A stretch of DNA of 64,000 bases from JADGQN01 sp035315185 (GTDB taxonomy: Bacteria > Desulfobacterota > Syntrophorhabdia > Syntrophorhabdales > WCHB1-27), in the NCBI GenBank assembly GCA_035315185.1, contig DATFYE010000057.1:24786-88785 (forward strand), written 5' to 3'. The translations under genes were made by a program, and so were the position numbers. The first letter of the stretch is position 1; each line of letters begins with the position of its first letter. Below are positions 52,549 to 62,023 of this stretch, in pieces. The notes under the pieces were generated by a model. That model had not been told where the DNA came from. It did no database searches and saw only the letters and a program-made list of their open reading frames with translations.

Positions 52549-52755
52549 CTAGGACGATCGTGGCACAAATGTGCGACTTGGACGATCGCTGCGCTCGGAC
52601 GGGAACCTGGAATCTTTATCGCGATACTCCTCCAGTATCTCCTGTGATAGAACCAACTCCACTGTGCGATTACGCCAGGCTTTAAGAATCTGATAAGGAG
52701 GACCGGTGAAAAATATGCCTGAGACAAATACGTTCGTGTCCAGGACGACCCTCAC
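52549..52755 (-). pseudogene. Truncated PIN-domain (VapC-like) toxin
   Basis: Only the first 46 or so residues are PIN-like: MRVVLDTNVFVSGIFFTGP with the catalytic Asp6, then ELVLSQEILEEYRD. A complete PIN toxin has about 130 residues and three further acidic residues. After EEYRD the sequence turns into unrelated, Arg/Ser-rich residues arising from repeat-like DNA (GGACGATCG motifs). It overlaps the antitoxin gene by 4 bp (ATGA), the usual coupling of such pairs. The toxin is very likely inactive. Confidence 0.75.
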
Positions 52756-52991
52756 TTTTGGCCCCGTGCCCGAGCCACGGCGTCAGCGATGTCGCTGTGT
52801 TTCAACCCGGCTTGCCTCGCCTGGCTGCGGGCCTTGGCGATCAATACGTCGAACTCCGCCATACAGGGAGCGGTGACCGCCTTAAGGATGACAACGTCAT
52901 CCTCGCCGATGACGACAAATTGCGAACCTGGTCTCAGCTTAAGGCGTTTGCGGATTTCTTCGGGGATGACAACCTGGCCTTTTGAAGACAT
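52752..52991 (-). CDS. AbrB/SpoVT-type antitoxin
   Basis: This 79-residue DNA-binding antitoxin starts MSSKGQVVIPEEIRKRLKL and carries LRPGSQFVVIGEDDVVILKA, the swapped-hairpin AbrB/MazE fold. The C-terminal helix (about 45-75) would bind the toxin. It forms a pair with the truncated PIN gene directly downstream. The antitoxin is intact although its toxin is broken, which suggests an ongoing loss of the module. Confidence 0.85.
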   Translation of the reverse strand: MSSKGQVVIPEEIRKRLKLRPGSQFVVIGEDDVVILKAVTAPCMAEFDVLIAKARSQARQAGLKHSDIADAVARARGQK

Positions 52992-53192
52992 CTTTGTGGT
53001 GGCTGGATTGGTCGTAATGTCTTACCTCCGCCTGAGGCTGATCTTACTGGTAAGATTATAGACTACCATGTCAAATATAGCAACTTAACTGACCGAGGGA
53101 CGAGGCAAATATCGAGGGAACACTTAACACGCAACACAGTTCCACCGTCACGCGCCACTAGTCACTGGCCACTCGCCACTGTTTTCTGATTC

Positions 53193-54869
53193 ATGATCTA
53201 CTTTAGCACACTTCTCTTGTCGATTTTTGCCACGGTCGCGCTGATCCCGGCCTTCAGCCGGCTCGCCATCCGCTACAACATCGGGCTGGACATGCCGGAT
53301 GCACGCAAGGTGCATCGTCAGCCGATCCCGAGGGTGGGCGGCATAGCAATCGCACTTGCCGTGTACGCATCAGCCGTTTTGTGGTCCGCGGAAGGCCATT
53401 TCCTCAGAGCCTACCTGATGGCCAGCGCCCTTCTCATCCTCTTCGGCGTGATTGATGACCTCAAAGGTCTCGACTTCCGTGTGAAATTCCTTTCGCAGGT
53501 GATCGCTGCCCTCATCGTGGTGCTGTACGGCGGTGTCACCATCAGGAGTCTCGGCGCCCTCCTGCCGGTTGATTGGGCGCTGCCGGAAGCGGTTGCCGTA
53601 CCTCTGACGCTGGTTGCTATCGTGGGCGTCACCAACGCCATCAACCTTTCGGACGGCCTCGACGGACTCGCGGGCGGCATATGCCTCCTCAGCTTCTGCT
53701 GCCTCGGGTACCTCGCCTATCTCGAAGGCAACCTGACGCTCAGCCTCCTTGCCCTGGCGCTCTGCGGCTCGATATTCGGCTTCCTCCGGTACAATACGTA
53801 TCCGGCGCAGCTTTTCATGGGCGACACCGGCAGTCAGTTTCTCGGTTTTTCCGCAGCCTCCGTGTCGCTGGCTCTGACGCAGGGCAAAACGAGCCTCAGC
53901 CCGCTGGTACCCCTCCTCATTCTGGGCCTGCCGATACTTGATACCCTGGCGGTCATGGCCCAGAGACTGGCGGAAAAGAAACCGCTCTTCTCGCCCGATA
54001 AGAACCACTTTCACCACAAGCTGATCCGGCTCGGATTCGTTCATTCCGAGTCTGTCCTCCTCATTTACATGCTCCAGGCCCTGCTCGTAGCGGCTGCGCT
54101 CCTCTTCCGCTTTCAATCGGAATGGCTGCTCTTGAGCGGCTATCTTCTTCTTGCCGCGCTCATCCTCGCAGGTTTCCATCGCGCCGACAAAGCGCACTGG
54201 ACCATTCCCCGCTACGACTTCCTTGACCGTATCGTCAAGGGACGCGTGAGCAGGGTGCGTGAGAAGGCGCTTTTCATCCGCGTCTCATTCCGTGTCGTGC
54301 AGTTCGGCATTCCGCTGCTTCTCCTGGCGACGTGCATGATCCCTGCTGAGATACCATCTTACTTCTCGCTGCTCTCGGCTGTATTCCTGGTCGTCCTGCT
54401 CCTCGCCTGGAAATTCAGGAGCGGATGGATGCGCGGGTGCCTCATGGCGATTCTCTATCTCTTTATACCGGTGATCGTCTTCGTGAGCGTGGACCAGGCG
54501 AACGGCGCGATTCCATTTTTTGTCTTGAGGCTCTACAACGTTTCCTATCTCGTCCTCGTCTTCTTCGTGGTCCTTACTCTCAAACTGACCAGGCGGCAAA
54601 AAGGGTTCAAGACAACGCCCATGGATTTTCTGATCCTTTTTCTCGCGCTGGTCTTACCCGAGTTGTTACGAGATTACGTAGAAGTGAAAGACTTGAAGAT
54701 TATAGCGGCCAAGACGGTCATGTTCTTCTTCAGCTTTGAAGTCCTGATGGGCGAGCTGCGGGGAAAATTGAATGGCCTTGCCATGGCAGGCATACTGTCT
54801 CTCCTTGCCGTTATCGTCAGGGGTATATGGACCGGGTGGCCGCAGGCGCTGGCTACCATCGGCCATTGA
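53193..54869 (+). CDS. WecA/MraY-family undecaprenyl-phosphate sugar-1-P transferase
   Basis: This 558-residue integral membrane enzyme carries DMPDARKVHRQPIPRVGGIA, FGVIDDLKGLDFRVK (catalytic Asp-Asp), GVTNAINLSDGLDGLAGG, LFMGDTGSQFLGF and the His motif DKNHFHHKLIRLGF, all hallmarks of the WecA branch. It should start the lipid-linked repeat unit by moving a HexNAc-1-phosphate to undecaprenyl phosphate. It is about 200 residues longer than ordinary WecA: the C-terminal part (about 360-558) adds some five or six further membrane helices. It lies 23 bp before prsT. Confidence 0.93.
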   Translation: MIYFSTLLLSIFATVALIPAFSRLAIRYNIGLDMPDARKVHRQPIPRVGGIAIALAVYASAVLWSAEGHFLRAYLMASALLILFGVIDDLKGLDFRVKFLSQVIAALIVVLYGGVTIRSLGALLPVDWALPEAVAVPLTLVAIVGVTNAINLSDGLDGLAGGICLLSFCCLGYLAYLEGNLTLSLLALALCGSIFGFLRYNTYPAQLFMGDTGSQFLGFSAASVSLALTQGKTSLSPLVPLLILGLPILDTLAVMAQRLAEKKPLFSPDKNHFHHKLIRLGFVHSESVLLIYMLQALLVAAALLFRFQSEWLLLSGYLLLAALILAGFHRADKAHWTIPRYDFLDRIVKGRVSRVREKALFIRVSFRVVQFGIPLLLLATCMIPAEIPSYFSLLSAVFLVVLLLAWKFRSGWMRGCLMAILYLFIPVIVFVSVDQANGAIPFFVLRLYNVSYLVLVFFVVLTLKLTRRQKGFKTTPMDFLILFLALVLPELLRDYVEVKDLKIIAAKTVMFFFSFEVLMGELRGKLNGLAMAGILSLLAVIVRGIWTGWPQALATIGH

Positions 54870-54906
54870 AGGTTTTTAGCGTGGAACGCTTATGAGGAGG
54901 TGGAGT

Positions 54907-57294
54907 TTGAGAACAAGGGGAATAATCCTGGTGCTGCTCGCGATGACGCTCATGCTCGGCTGCAGCGGACCTGAGCAGAAGAAGGTGAAGTTCTACAACA
55001 GGGGCAAGGCATACTATGAGAAAGCAGATTACGTGAAGGCCGGCCTCGAATTCAAGAACGCCCTGCAAATAGATCCCAAGTTTGCCGATGCGTGGTACAT
55101 GATGGGCATGGTGGCTTTGAAAAGGGGCGAGTTCAGCCAGGCCTACGGAAACCTCTCAAAAGCCGCGGAACTGGCGCCCGAGCATAATGATGCCCAGGCG
55201 CAGGTCGGCAGCCTGCTTTTGCTCGCGAGAGAAGTCGACAAGGCGGAAGAAAAAGCCAAGCTCGTGCTCAAGCGCGACCCCGCGCATAAAGAGGCGCTCC
55301 TGCTGCAAGGGGGCATTTACCTGGCCCGCAAAGAGACTGACACTGCAGTTCCTTTTCTGGAAGGCCTCATCGCGAAGGACATGAAGACGCCGGACGTTTA
55401 TCTGATGCTCGCGTCTGCGTTCTCCCAGAAGTCTTCACCCAAAGACGCGGAAAAGGCATTGCAGGATGGCATAACGGTTAACCCCAAGTCCACAGTCCTC
55501 CGTTTTGCGCTGGCCGATTTTTATCTAAGGTCAAAGCAGGTCGACCTTGCCGTCCAGCAGTTCGAGAAGGTGCTCGAATACGAGCCTAACAATGTCAACG
55601 CCCAACTGGTCCTTGCAAACCTTTACTGGGAAACAGGCAAACAGGGGAAGGCAGCAGACCTCCTGAAGGCATATATAACCAAAGAACCGAAGAACGAGGA
55701 CCGCGCAATCCAGGCGGCCAATTTTTACGCGTCGAAAGGCAAACTTGCGGATGCAGAGCGCGAGCTCAAAGATGGATTGGAGCGTAACAAGAAGAGCTAC
55801 AAGCCACGCCTGGTCCTGGCCGATTTCTACGTTGCCCAGTCAAAGCCGGCCAAGGCTATCGATCTTCTCAAAGAATGCCTCTCGCTGTCGAAAGATGCGG
55901 GAAAACCGGAGATCATTCAGGCAAAGAACGCGCTGGCGCGGATTTACCTGGCTCAGAACGAAACGGATAAAGCTAAGGGCTATGTTGAAGAGGTTATCAA
56001 GGCCAGCCCGAAAAATGTCGAGGCACACTTCATGCGGGGCACGCTTTACCTCGCGGACAGGGATACGACCATGGCGGTTGCGGAATTCCGTACCGTGGTA
56101 ACTGAGCGTCCCCAGTATATACCCGGGTATCTGAAAATGGCGGAAGCCCACGCTGCAGCCCAGGAGTTCGAGCTGGCCTCCGAGACGCTGCAGAACGCGC
56201 TCAAGGCGGACCCGGCATCAAAGGATGTCATGCGTGCGATTGCCCGTCTTTACGTGGTCCAGAAGGAATATGACAAGGCGGAGGCGCAATTCCGCAAGAT
56301 TATTCAGAATGACCCCAATGATCTGGAGACCAGGATGGAGCTGGGTGACTTCTACGCGGCGCGAAAGCAGTACGCACGGGCCGAAGCAGAATACACGGAA
56401 GTGAAGCGCAGAAACCCGGCGGTGCCCATCAGCTACGGAAAGCTGGCAGATCTTTACCTGGCTCAGGGCAAGCCGGACAAGGCGATCGCCGAGCTCGAAC
56501 AGGCCTTGAAGCAGCAGCCGGAGAATTCCGGTGTTCTTGCCGGTCTTGCGATGATCTACGTTGAGCAGAAGAAAAGCGACAAAGCCCTCACGCTCGTGCA
56601 GGAGAGGCTCGCCAAAGAGCCGAAAGACGCGTTTGCGCAGAACCTCCTTGGCCAGATCCTCTCGGTCCGCGAAGAGTATCAGAAAGCAGGAGAAGCGTTC
56701 CAGGCGGCGATAGAACTGAATCCGGAATGGATAGCCCCGCGCAACAACCTGGCACAGCTCTACTTGAACCAGGGACAGAAGGAGACAGCGGTAAAGAAGT
56801 TCGAAGAAGCGATCAAAGCCAACCCGGACAATATTGCCGCCTACCTGGCCCTGTGCCAGATCTACGTGCAGAGCAAGGATCAGAAAAAGGCGATCGAGGT
56901 GTACGAACGGGTTCTGGCGAGACAGCCGGGGCTCTGGGTTGCCTTGAATGACCTGGCCTTTCTTCTCGCTCAGTACGGCGGCAGCAAGAAGGACCTGGAA
57001 AAGGCCCTGACGCTGGCGCAAAAGGCGCAACGGCTGCGCCCTGAGGACCCGATCGTGCTCGATACGGTCGGCTGGGCCCACTACAAACTGGGAGAGCTGA
57101 GCGCTGCACTCGACCCCCTGAAGAAAGCCGCCGCGCGCCTGCCTCAGAACGGCGTGGTGAATTATCATGCGGGAATCGCACTCTACAAGAGCGGCAATCA
57201 GGCCGAAGCCAAAGAGTACCTGAAGAAGGCTGTTCAGTCGAAGGAGAGTTTTGACGGGAAAGATGAGGCATCGCAGGTCCTGGCGAAGATATAG
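54907..57294 (+). CDS. prsT: PEP-CTERM-system TPR lipoprotein PrsT
   Basis: This lipoprotein of about 795 residues has a lipobox LMLGC and then a continuous array of roughly 20 TPR repeats (for example KAYYEKADYVKAGLEFKNAL, and KPDKAIAELEQALKQQPENS). PrsT proteins accompany exosortase and exopolysaccharide loci and probably bridge sorting and export in the periplasm. TTG 54907 is preferred because AGGAGG lies 6 nt before it; ATG 54892 would add five residues. It is placed between the initiating transferase and the export protein, the standard context. Confidence 0.9.
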   Translation: MRTRGIILVLLAMTLMLGCSGPEQKKVKFYNRGKAYYEKADYVKAGLEFKNALQIDPKFADAWYMMGMVALKRGEFSQAYGNLSKAAELAPEHNDAQAQVGSLLLLAREVDKAEEKAKLVLKRDPAHKEALLLQGGIYLARKETDTAVPFLEGLIAKDMKTPDVYLMLASAFSQKSSPKDAEKALQDGITVNPKSTVLRFALADFYLRSKQVDLAVQQFEKVLEYEPNNVNAQLVLANLYWETGKQGKAADLLKAYITKEPKNEDRAIQAANFYASKGKLADAERELKDGLERNKKSYKPRLVLADFYVAQSKPAKAIDLLKECLSLSKDAGKPEIIQAKNALARIYLAQNETDKAKGYVEEVIKASPKNVEAHFMRGTLYLADRDTTMAVAEFRTVVTERPQYIPGYLKMAEAHAAAQEFELASETLQNALKADPASKDVMRAIARLYVVQKEYDKAEAQFRKIIQNDPNDLETRMELGDFYAARKQYARAEAEYTEVKRRNPAVPISYGKLADLYLAQGKPDKAIAELEQALKQQPENSGVLAGLAMIYVEQKKSDKALTLVQERLAKEPKDAFAQNLLGQILSVREEYQKAGEAFQAAIELNPEWIAPRNNLAQLYLNQGQKETAVKKFEEAIKANPDNIAAYLALCQIYVQSKDQKKAIEVYERVLARQPGLWVALNDLAFLLAQYGGSKKDLEKALTLAQKAQRLRPEDPIVLDTVGWAHYKLGELSAALDPLKKAAARLPQNGVVNYHAGIALYKSGNQAEAKEYLKKAVQSKESFDGKDEASQVLAKI

Positions 57295-57325
57295 CAGCGC
57301 TAATGAAGGAGGTAAGGGGTAAGAC

Positions 57326-57949
57326 ATGAAAAGCTTCGGAAGATATTTGATCGTCGCGTGTGCGTGTGCGGCGTGGTTGGCGATTGTGGCACATGATGCA
57401 TGGAGCGCAGAAAAAGATCAGCCGGTGAAGGCCAGCGACCAAGCGGGAGAAGTGCTTGCCGAGTCTTCGAGGTACCTGATCGGTCCGGGCGATGTGATCG
57501 ATATCTCAGTGTGGAAGGACGAAGCACTGACGAAGTCTGTCACCGTGCTGCCTGACGGCAGGATATCATTCCCGCTCATAGGGGAGATGCAGGCGGCAGA
57601 GAGGCGGTTAAGCGAGATCAAAGCCGAGGTGGAGGAAAAGATCAAGTTGTATGTGCCCGAGCCCACGGTGTCAGTGGAAGTGAAGCAGGTGAACAGCATG
57701 CTGATTTACGTGATCGGGCGGGTGAACTCGCCGAACCGGTTCATACTCAACGCGAATGTGAACGTACTGCAGGCGCTCGCAATGGCGGGCGGGCTTAACC
57801 TGTTTGCCAAGCGTGGCAAGATCAGGGTGCTGCGTCAGGAGGGCGGGAAGACCCTAACCTTCAAGTTCGACTATGACGACGTGGTCGAAGGTAAGCACCT
57901 GGAGCAGAATATAGTCCTGCTGCGCGGGGACGTGGTTGTGGTGCCCTGA
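57326..57949 (+). CDS. Wza-like polysaccharide export protein
   Basis: This 207-residue protein has a signal peptide (about 1-29, AWSAE) without lipobox. A polysaccharide-export domain follows (about 48-125: YLIGPGDVIDISVWKDEALT, VLPDGRISFPLIGEMQAA) and then an SLBB domain (about 128-205: MLIYVIGRVNSPNRFIL, NVNVLQALAMAGGLNLFAKR). It forms the periplasmic/outer-membrane export channel for the polysaccharide. Length and layout are as in exosortase-linked loci. Shine-Dalgarno GAAGGAGG is present. Confidence 0.93.
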   Translation: MKSFGRYLIVACACAAWLAIVAHDAWSAEKDQPVKASDQAGEVLAESSRYLIGPGDVIDISVWKDEALTKSVTVLPDGRISFPLIGEMQAAERRLSEIKAEVEEKIKLYVPEPTVSVEVKQVNSMLIYVIGRVNSPNRFILNANVNVLQALAMAGGLNLFAKRGKIRVLRQEGGKTLTFKFDYDDVVEGKHLEQNIVLLRGDVVVVP

Positions 57950-58003
57950 GAACAGTATCGAGTGTCGAGTGGCCGGTGACCAGTAGCGAGTGCGCAAAGA
58001 CAA

Positions 58004-59257
58004 TTGATGACTGGCAAAGATACGATGCTGCCGGAGCGTGCAAGTCTTTTGAACCAACGGAACAGAATATGGGTGATACTGTTCATATCACTTGCCGCCA
58101 TTCTTCATGTGAGGGTGGCAGTGGCGGATGAATTCAGGTTGATGCCCAATCTGCGGCTGACTGAGGAATATAACGACAACATCTTTCTCAGCGCGACCGG
58201 GCGCATCCAGGACTTTACTACGACGACTTCGCCTGGCCTCGAACTGTACGACAGCACAGAACGCTTCCATGGCAACCTGTCCAGCAGGGCCGCCTGGCTG
58301 GTCTATGCAAATAATCCCGGGTTCGACCATATCGATCAGTTCCACTCCGGAAACGGCAGTTACCAGCTGACACCAAGCCTCGCGCTCAATGCCGGGGCCG
58401 CATACAGCGTCGATTCGAGACCGGACCGGGCGTTACCTACTACAGGCCTGGTGGTCGAGTCAACTGTTCCAAGGCGTACGGAGAGCTTCACCGGGGGCGC
58501 CGACTACACTCTGACCGAAAAATCCGGGCTGTCTTTCTCGTATGGGTACGCACAGAGCGTCTACCTGAGCTCGCAACCGCAGACCTCGAATTACACCACA
58601 AACAGCGCTCAGATAAGCCTTTCCCATGACCTTGAGTCGATGCTAAAGAACACCAAAGGGCAGGTGACCTTCTCGTATATCAATTATGACTATCAGAACC
58701 GGCATCTGTCCGTCGATAGTTACTCGGGAACCGTGGGCGCGACGAAAACCCTTTCTGAGAAACTGAGCGTGAGCATCAACGCCGGCGCGGTGCAAACGAT
58801 TTCGAATGTAGAGAGCTTAAACATTTTCGGGTTCCCGGAAAAGGAGAAGCTGACGAGCCTGGGGTTTACGGGAATGGGTTCGCTGGCGTACCGCGGTGAG
58901 AAGACCGATGCGAGCATTTCCGCATCGCAGCAGGTGCTCCCCTCACCGGGATCGGCGGGCACAACCAACCGTACGTCACTCGCATTCAGTGCGGATCACA
59001 GATTCACCTATGAGCTGAGCGGAACCTTCTTCTGCCAGTACTTCCTCAACAAATCTACCCAGACCGGCGTGGGAGTTCAGCAAATTGATCAGGTGTCCTT
59101 CAGTATCAGTCCGGGGCTGCGTTACGAATTCACGAGGGATTTCTTCCTGGAAGGCACTTACACGTACACGCGGATTGACGACAATGTCAACAACACGAGC
59201 GCAAGCCGCAACCTGTTCATGTTGCGCCTGACTATGCAGACCAGGCTATTTGAATGA
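58004..59257 (+). CDS. Outer-membrane beta-barrel protein of the exopolysaccharide locus
   Basis: This 417-residue protein starts at ATG 58004. An N-terminal signal anchor/peptide covers about 22-42. The mature part starts DEFRLMPNLRLTEEYNDNIF, the typical entry of the BBP2-type barrels found next to Wza-like and Wzz-like genes in PEP-CTERM loci. Repeated amphipathic strands follow (GNLSSRAAWLVYANNPGF, DYTLTEKSGLSFSYGYA, LMLRLTMQTRLFE at the end). It may help release the polysaccharide at the outer membrane. The family is known only by context. Confidence 0.8.
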   Translation: MMTGKDTMLPERASLLNQRNRIWVILFISLAAILHVRVAVADEFRLMPNLRLTEEYNDNIFLSATGRIQDFTTTTSPGLELYDSTERFHGNLSSRAAWLVYANNPGFDHIDQFHSGNGSYQLTPSLALNAGAAYSVDSRPDRALPTTGLVVESTVPRRTESFTGGADYTLTEKSGLSFSYGYAQSVYLSSQPQTSNYTTNSAQISLSHDLESMLKNTKGQVTFSYINYDYQNRHLSVDSYSGTVGATKTLSEKLSVSINAGAVQTISNVESLNIFGFPEKEKLTSLGFTGMGSLAYRGEKTDASISASQQVLPSPGSAGTTNRTSLAFSADHRFTYELSGTFFCQYFLNKSTQTGVGVQQIDQVSFSISPGLRYEFTRDFFLEGTYTYTRIDDNVNNTSASRNLFMLRLTMQTRLFE

Positions 59258-59307
59258 AAGATGAGCCAGAATCCCTTCGTCTATCATTCCGTGCCTAACT
59301 GAGCCTG

Positions 59308-59372
59308 ACCCGTACTCGATACGGGGGAATCCAGTTCGGGTTTCTGGATCCCGGATCAAGTCCGGAATGACG
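59308..59372. repeat. REP-like dispersed palindrome
   Basis: CCCGTACTCGATACGGG is followed by GGAATCCAG / CTGGATCC and CCGGATCAAGTCCGG with GAATGACGG. The pattern 'TGGATCCCGGATCAAGTCCG' with GAATGACGG is a common dispersed intergenic palindrome in proteobacterial genomes. It fills the gap before the Wzz-like gene. Confidence 0.55.
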
Positions 59373-59402
59373 GTCATTAACATATCGTCACAAGAGGTGC
59401 TA

Positions 59403-61007
59403 ATGGAGCAGCAGCAGGAAACCAAGACAATCGGAGATTTTGTAGCAATCGCGAAAAGAAGGAAGTTGAGCCTCATTCTGCCGGCGCTGTTCGTTGTCGT
59501 TGTGGCCAGTGTGGTGGCCTTCACCCTTCCTCCCGTCTACCGCTCGACATCGACGATACTCATAGAAGAGCAGGAGATCCCCAGGGAGTTTGTCGTAGGC
59601 ACGGTCACGAGCTTCGCCGAACAGCGGCTGCAGACCATCAACCAGCGAATAATGAGCTCAACACGGCTCCTGGAAATTATCAACCAATTCAATCTGTACA
59701 CGGAACTGCGCTCTAAGCTTCCCATAGAAGAGATCGTTGCAAAAATGCGAAAAGATATCAAGCTCGAGACAATAAGCGCCAATGTCGTGGACCCCAGAAG
59801 TGGAACCGCCAAGATTGCCACAATTGCATTCAGCCTCTCATACGACGGCAGCAGCCCGGAGACCGTCCAGAAGGTGGCCAACATGCTCGCATCGCTCTAC
59901 CTCGAAGAGAACATGAAGGCACTAGAATCGCAGACGATCGGGGCGTCGAAGTTCCTGGAAGAGGAGGCACGAGGGCTGCACGTGGAACTGGCACAAGTGG
60001 ATGTAAAAATTGCCAGGTTCAAGGAGCGGAACGTCACGGTGCTTCCTGAATTGCTTCAGGCCAATGTCCAGGGCATCGACCGGATCGAGAGTGAAATCGA
60101 ACGACTGAAGGATCAGCTGAGGACATACAAGGAGAGGGAAGGATACCTGCAAACGCAGCTCGCGACCATTCCGACCGATACCGTGAACCAGGACAAGACC
60201 CTGCTCAAGGAACTCAAGGCGAAGCTCGTCCAGTTGCAGAGCCGCGTTTCGGACAAGTATCCGGACGTGATCAAGACCAAGGCTGAAATCGCTGAACTGG
60301 AGAAGCGGCTGAAAGAACAACCCAAGGGAGATGGGAAGATCAGCGCCCCCGGATTGGCTCAATGGTCGGGTGTGGACCAACCGGACAACCCTGCGTACGT
60401 GACCCTCGCCTCGCAACTGGTGAGCACACAGGCCGAGATCGAGGCGGTGCAGCGTCAGATCAAGGATGCCACCACAAGAAAAGATGACTACCGGCAGCGG
60501 ACCGAAGCAACGCCGAGAGTTGAAGAAACCTATAAGGCCTTGATGGTGGAGCGCAATAACCTGCAGCTAAAGTACGACGATCTGATGAAAAAGGTCATGG
60601 AAGCGCATGTAGCTCACGGGTTGGAGAAGGGACAGATGGGCGAGCACTTCACGTTAATTGACCCCGCGAGGCTTCCCGAGAAGCCGGTGAAACCAAATGT
60701 GCCGGCGGTGCTTATCATAGGCGTTGTGATCGGCATAGGCGCCGGCGTTGGAGGCGCATCGATGAGGGAATACTCGGACCAGTCGGCCCGGAGCGTGGCA
60801 GCGCTCGCAAGCTTGACCGGGTTTCCTGTGCTGGGGGCTATCCCCGAGATAGTGACCTGGAAGGATCGTTTGCGCGCGAGCCGGCGACGCTGGATCATCA
60901 TAGTGTCGACAGCGGCGGCTATTGTTCTCACGGTCGTCATCGTTCATTTGTTTATTATGGATCTGGATGTGTTCTGGGCGAGGCTCATGCGCCGGTTGAG
61001 CATCTGA
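59403..61007 (+). CDS. Wzz/GumC-type chain-length regulator
   Basis: This 534-residue inner-membrane protein starts at ATG 59403 (AGAGGTG upstream; ATG 59367 would only add residues from the repeat region). The first helix is at about 23-43. The Wzz segment VYRSTSTILIEEQEIPREFV follows, then a long periplasmic coiled coil (about 180-400: ESEIERLKDQLRTYKEREGY, LKAKLVQLQSRVSDKYPDV). A GumC-type LPEKPVKPN motif lies near 424-432, then helix 2 (about 434-452). Unusually, a third helix lies near 496-519. The kinase is encoded separately by the next gene. Confidence 0.92.
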   Translation: MEQQQETKTIGDFVAIAKRRKLSLILPALFVVVVASVVAFTLPPVYRSTSTILIEEQEIPREFVVGTVTSFAEQRLQTINQRIMSSTRLLEIINQFNLYTELRSKLPIEEIVAKMRKDIKLETISANVVDPRSGTAKIATIAFSLSYDGSSPETVQKVANMLASLYLEENMKALESQTIGASKFLEEEARGLHVELAQVDVKIARFKERNVTVLPELLQANVQGIDRIESEIERLKDQLRTYKEREGYLQTQLATIPTDTVNQDKTLLKELKAKLVQLQSRVSDKYPDVIKTKAEIAELEKRLKEQPKGDGKISAPGLAQWSGVDQPDNPAYVTLASQLVSTQAEIEAVQRQIKDATTRKDDYRQRTEATPRVEETYKALMVERNNLQLKYDDLMKKVMEAHVAHGLEKGQMGEHFTLIDPARLPEKPVKPNVPAVLIIGVVIGIGAGVGGASMREYSDQSARSVAALASLTGFPVLGAIPEIVTWKDRLRASRRRWIIIVSTAAAIVLTVVIVHLFIMDLDVFWARLMRRLSI

Positions 61008-61103
61008 GACCTGGGCAGAGCCCAACGAATTTCAAATACGTTTGGCTAGAATTTTATCGGGAAATTTTGAGAATACTAGCGTGAGAATGAAGGAGGTTAG
61101 CTG

Positions 61104-61958
61104 GTGCGAATATTAGGAAAGATTATGAGCAGCATGAAGAAAAATACGGTTCCAGCCGGCGAGGATGCGCGGCGCCGAATCCCGATCCGTAGTGACCAAG
61201 GTTACAAAGGGAAGGAAAAGGCCGGGTGGATCTCGCCGATTTATTCGCAATCCCGGCCGATGGTAATCGACACGGCAAAGGTCGTTGAGAATCGCTGCAT
61301 CGGGATCCTGCCGGATGCTCCCGAGCTGGAGTTCTACAAGGTATTGCGCACGCAGATCCTCCAGCGGACCCGGGAGGCGGGCGGCAACATGATCATGGTC
61401 ACGAGCGCGCTTGCGGGCGAAGGCAAGACGCTGACCGCCATCAACCTGGCGCTCACCTTTGCGAAGGACGTCAAACAAACTGCCCTGCTGGTTGATTGCG
61501 ACCTGCGTCAGCAGAAGATTCACAGCTACCTGGGCACCGACGGGGAGAAGGGGTTGATCGACTATTTCCTGAGGGATGTGCCTGTGAGCGAACTCATCGT
61601 CTGGCCCAGGATTGACAAGCTGACGCTGATCAGCGGAGGAAGTCCGTTTTACGAGAGCAGTGAGCTTCTCGGTTCCCCGAAGATGAAGGCCCTGATCGCC
61701 GAGATGAAGAGCCGCTATCCTGACCGGTACGTGTTTCTCGACGTTCCGCCGGTACTGGTCAGCGCTGACACTTTCGCCTTCGCTCCGCTTGTTGACTGGA
61801 TACTGGTTGTGGTCCAAAGCGGTGTCACCCAGGTCAACGACGTTAACAGGGCACTCGAGTTACTGCCGAGGGAAAAGATACTGGGGCTCGTCCTGAACCG
61901 TCAGCATGAAACAATGAAAGGGTACAAGAAATACAGCTATTCCTACGGAGGCGGTTAG
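61104..61958 (+). CDS. Bacterial tyrosine kinase of the CpsD/CapB (XrtA-associated) type
   Basis: This 284-residue P-loop kinase works with the Wzz-like protein to control chain length and export. The Walker A motif is SALAGEGKTLTAINL (about 100-114), Walker A' is TALLVDCDLRQQ (about 130-141) and Walker B is YVFLDVPPVLVSAD. Tyrosines near the C-terminus (KGYKKYSYSYGGG) are the likely autophosphorylation cluster. GTG 61104 is supported by AGGAGG 9 nt before. It is the last gene of the exopolysaccharide operon and faces gspD across a shared terminator. Confidence 0.92.
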   Translation: MRILGKIMSSMKKNTVPAGEDARRRIPIRSDQGYKGKEKAGWISPIYSQSRPMVIDTAKVVENRCIGILPDAPELEFYKVLRTQILQRTREAGGNMIMVTSALAGEGKTLTAINLALTFAKDVKQTALLVDCDLRQQKIHSYLGTDGEKGLIDYFLRDVPVSELIVWPRIDKLTLISGGSPFYESSELLGSPKMKALIAEMKSRYPDRYVFLDVPPVLVSADTFAFAPLVDWILVVVQSGVTQVNDVNRALELLPREKILGLVLNRQHETMKGYKKYSYSYGGG

Positions 61959-61988
61959 GCGCACTACCATACGAGAGAATGGTCAAGG

Positions 61989-62023
61989 GGCGGGACTTTG
62001 CGCATGCAAGTCCCGCCTTTCTT
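61989..62023. terminator. Rho-independent terminator between convergent genes
   Basis: GGCGGGACTT (61989-61998) and AAGTCCCGCC (62008-62017) form a perfect 10-bp stem followed by TTTCTT on the plus strand. It lies between the kinase and gspD stop codons, so it can serve the plus-strand operon. The minus strand has a weaker T-run. Confidence 0.8.
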
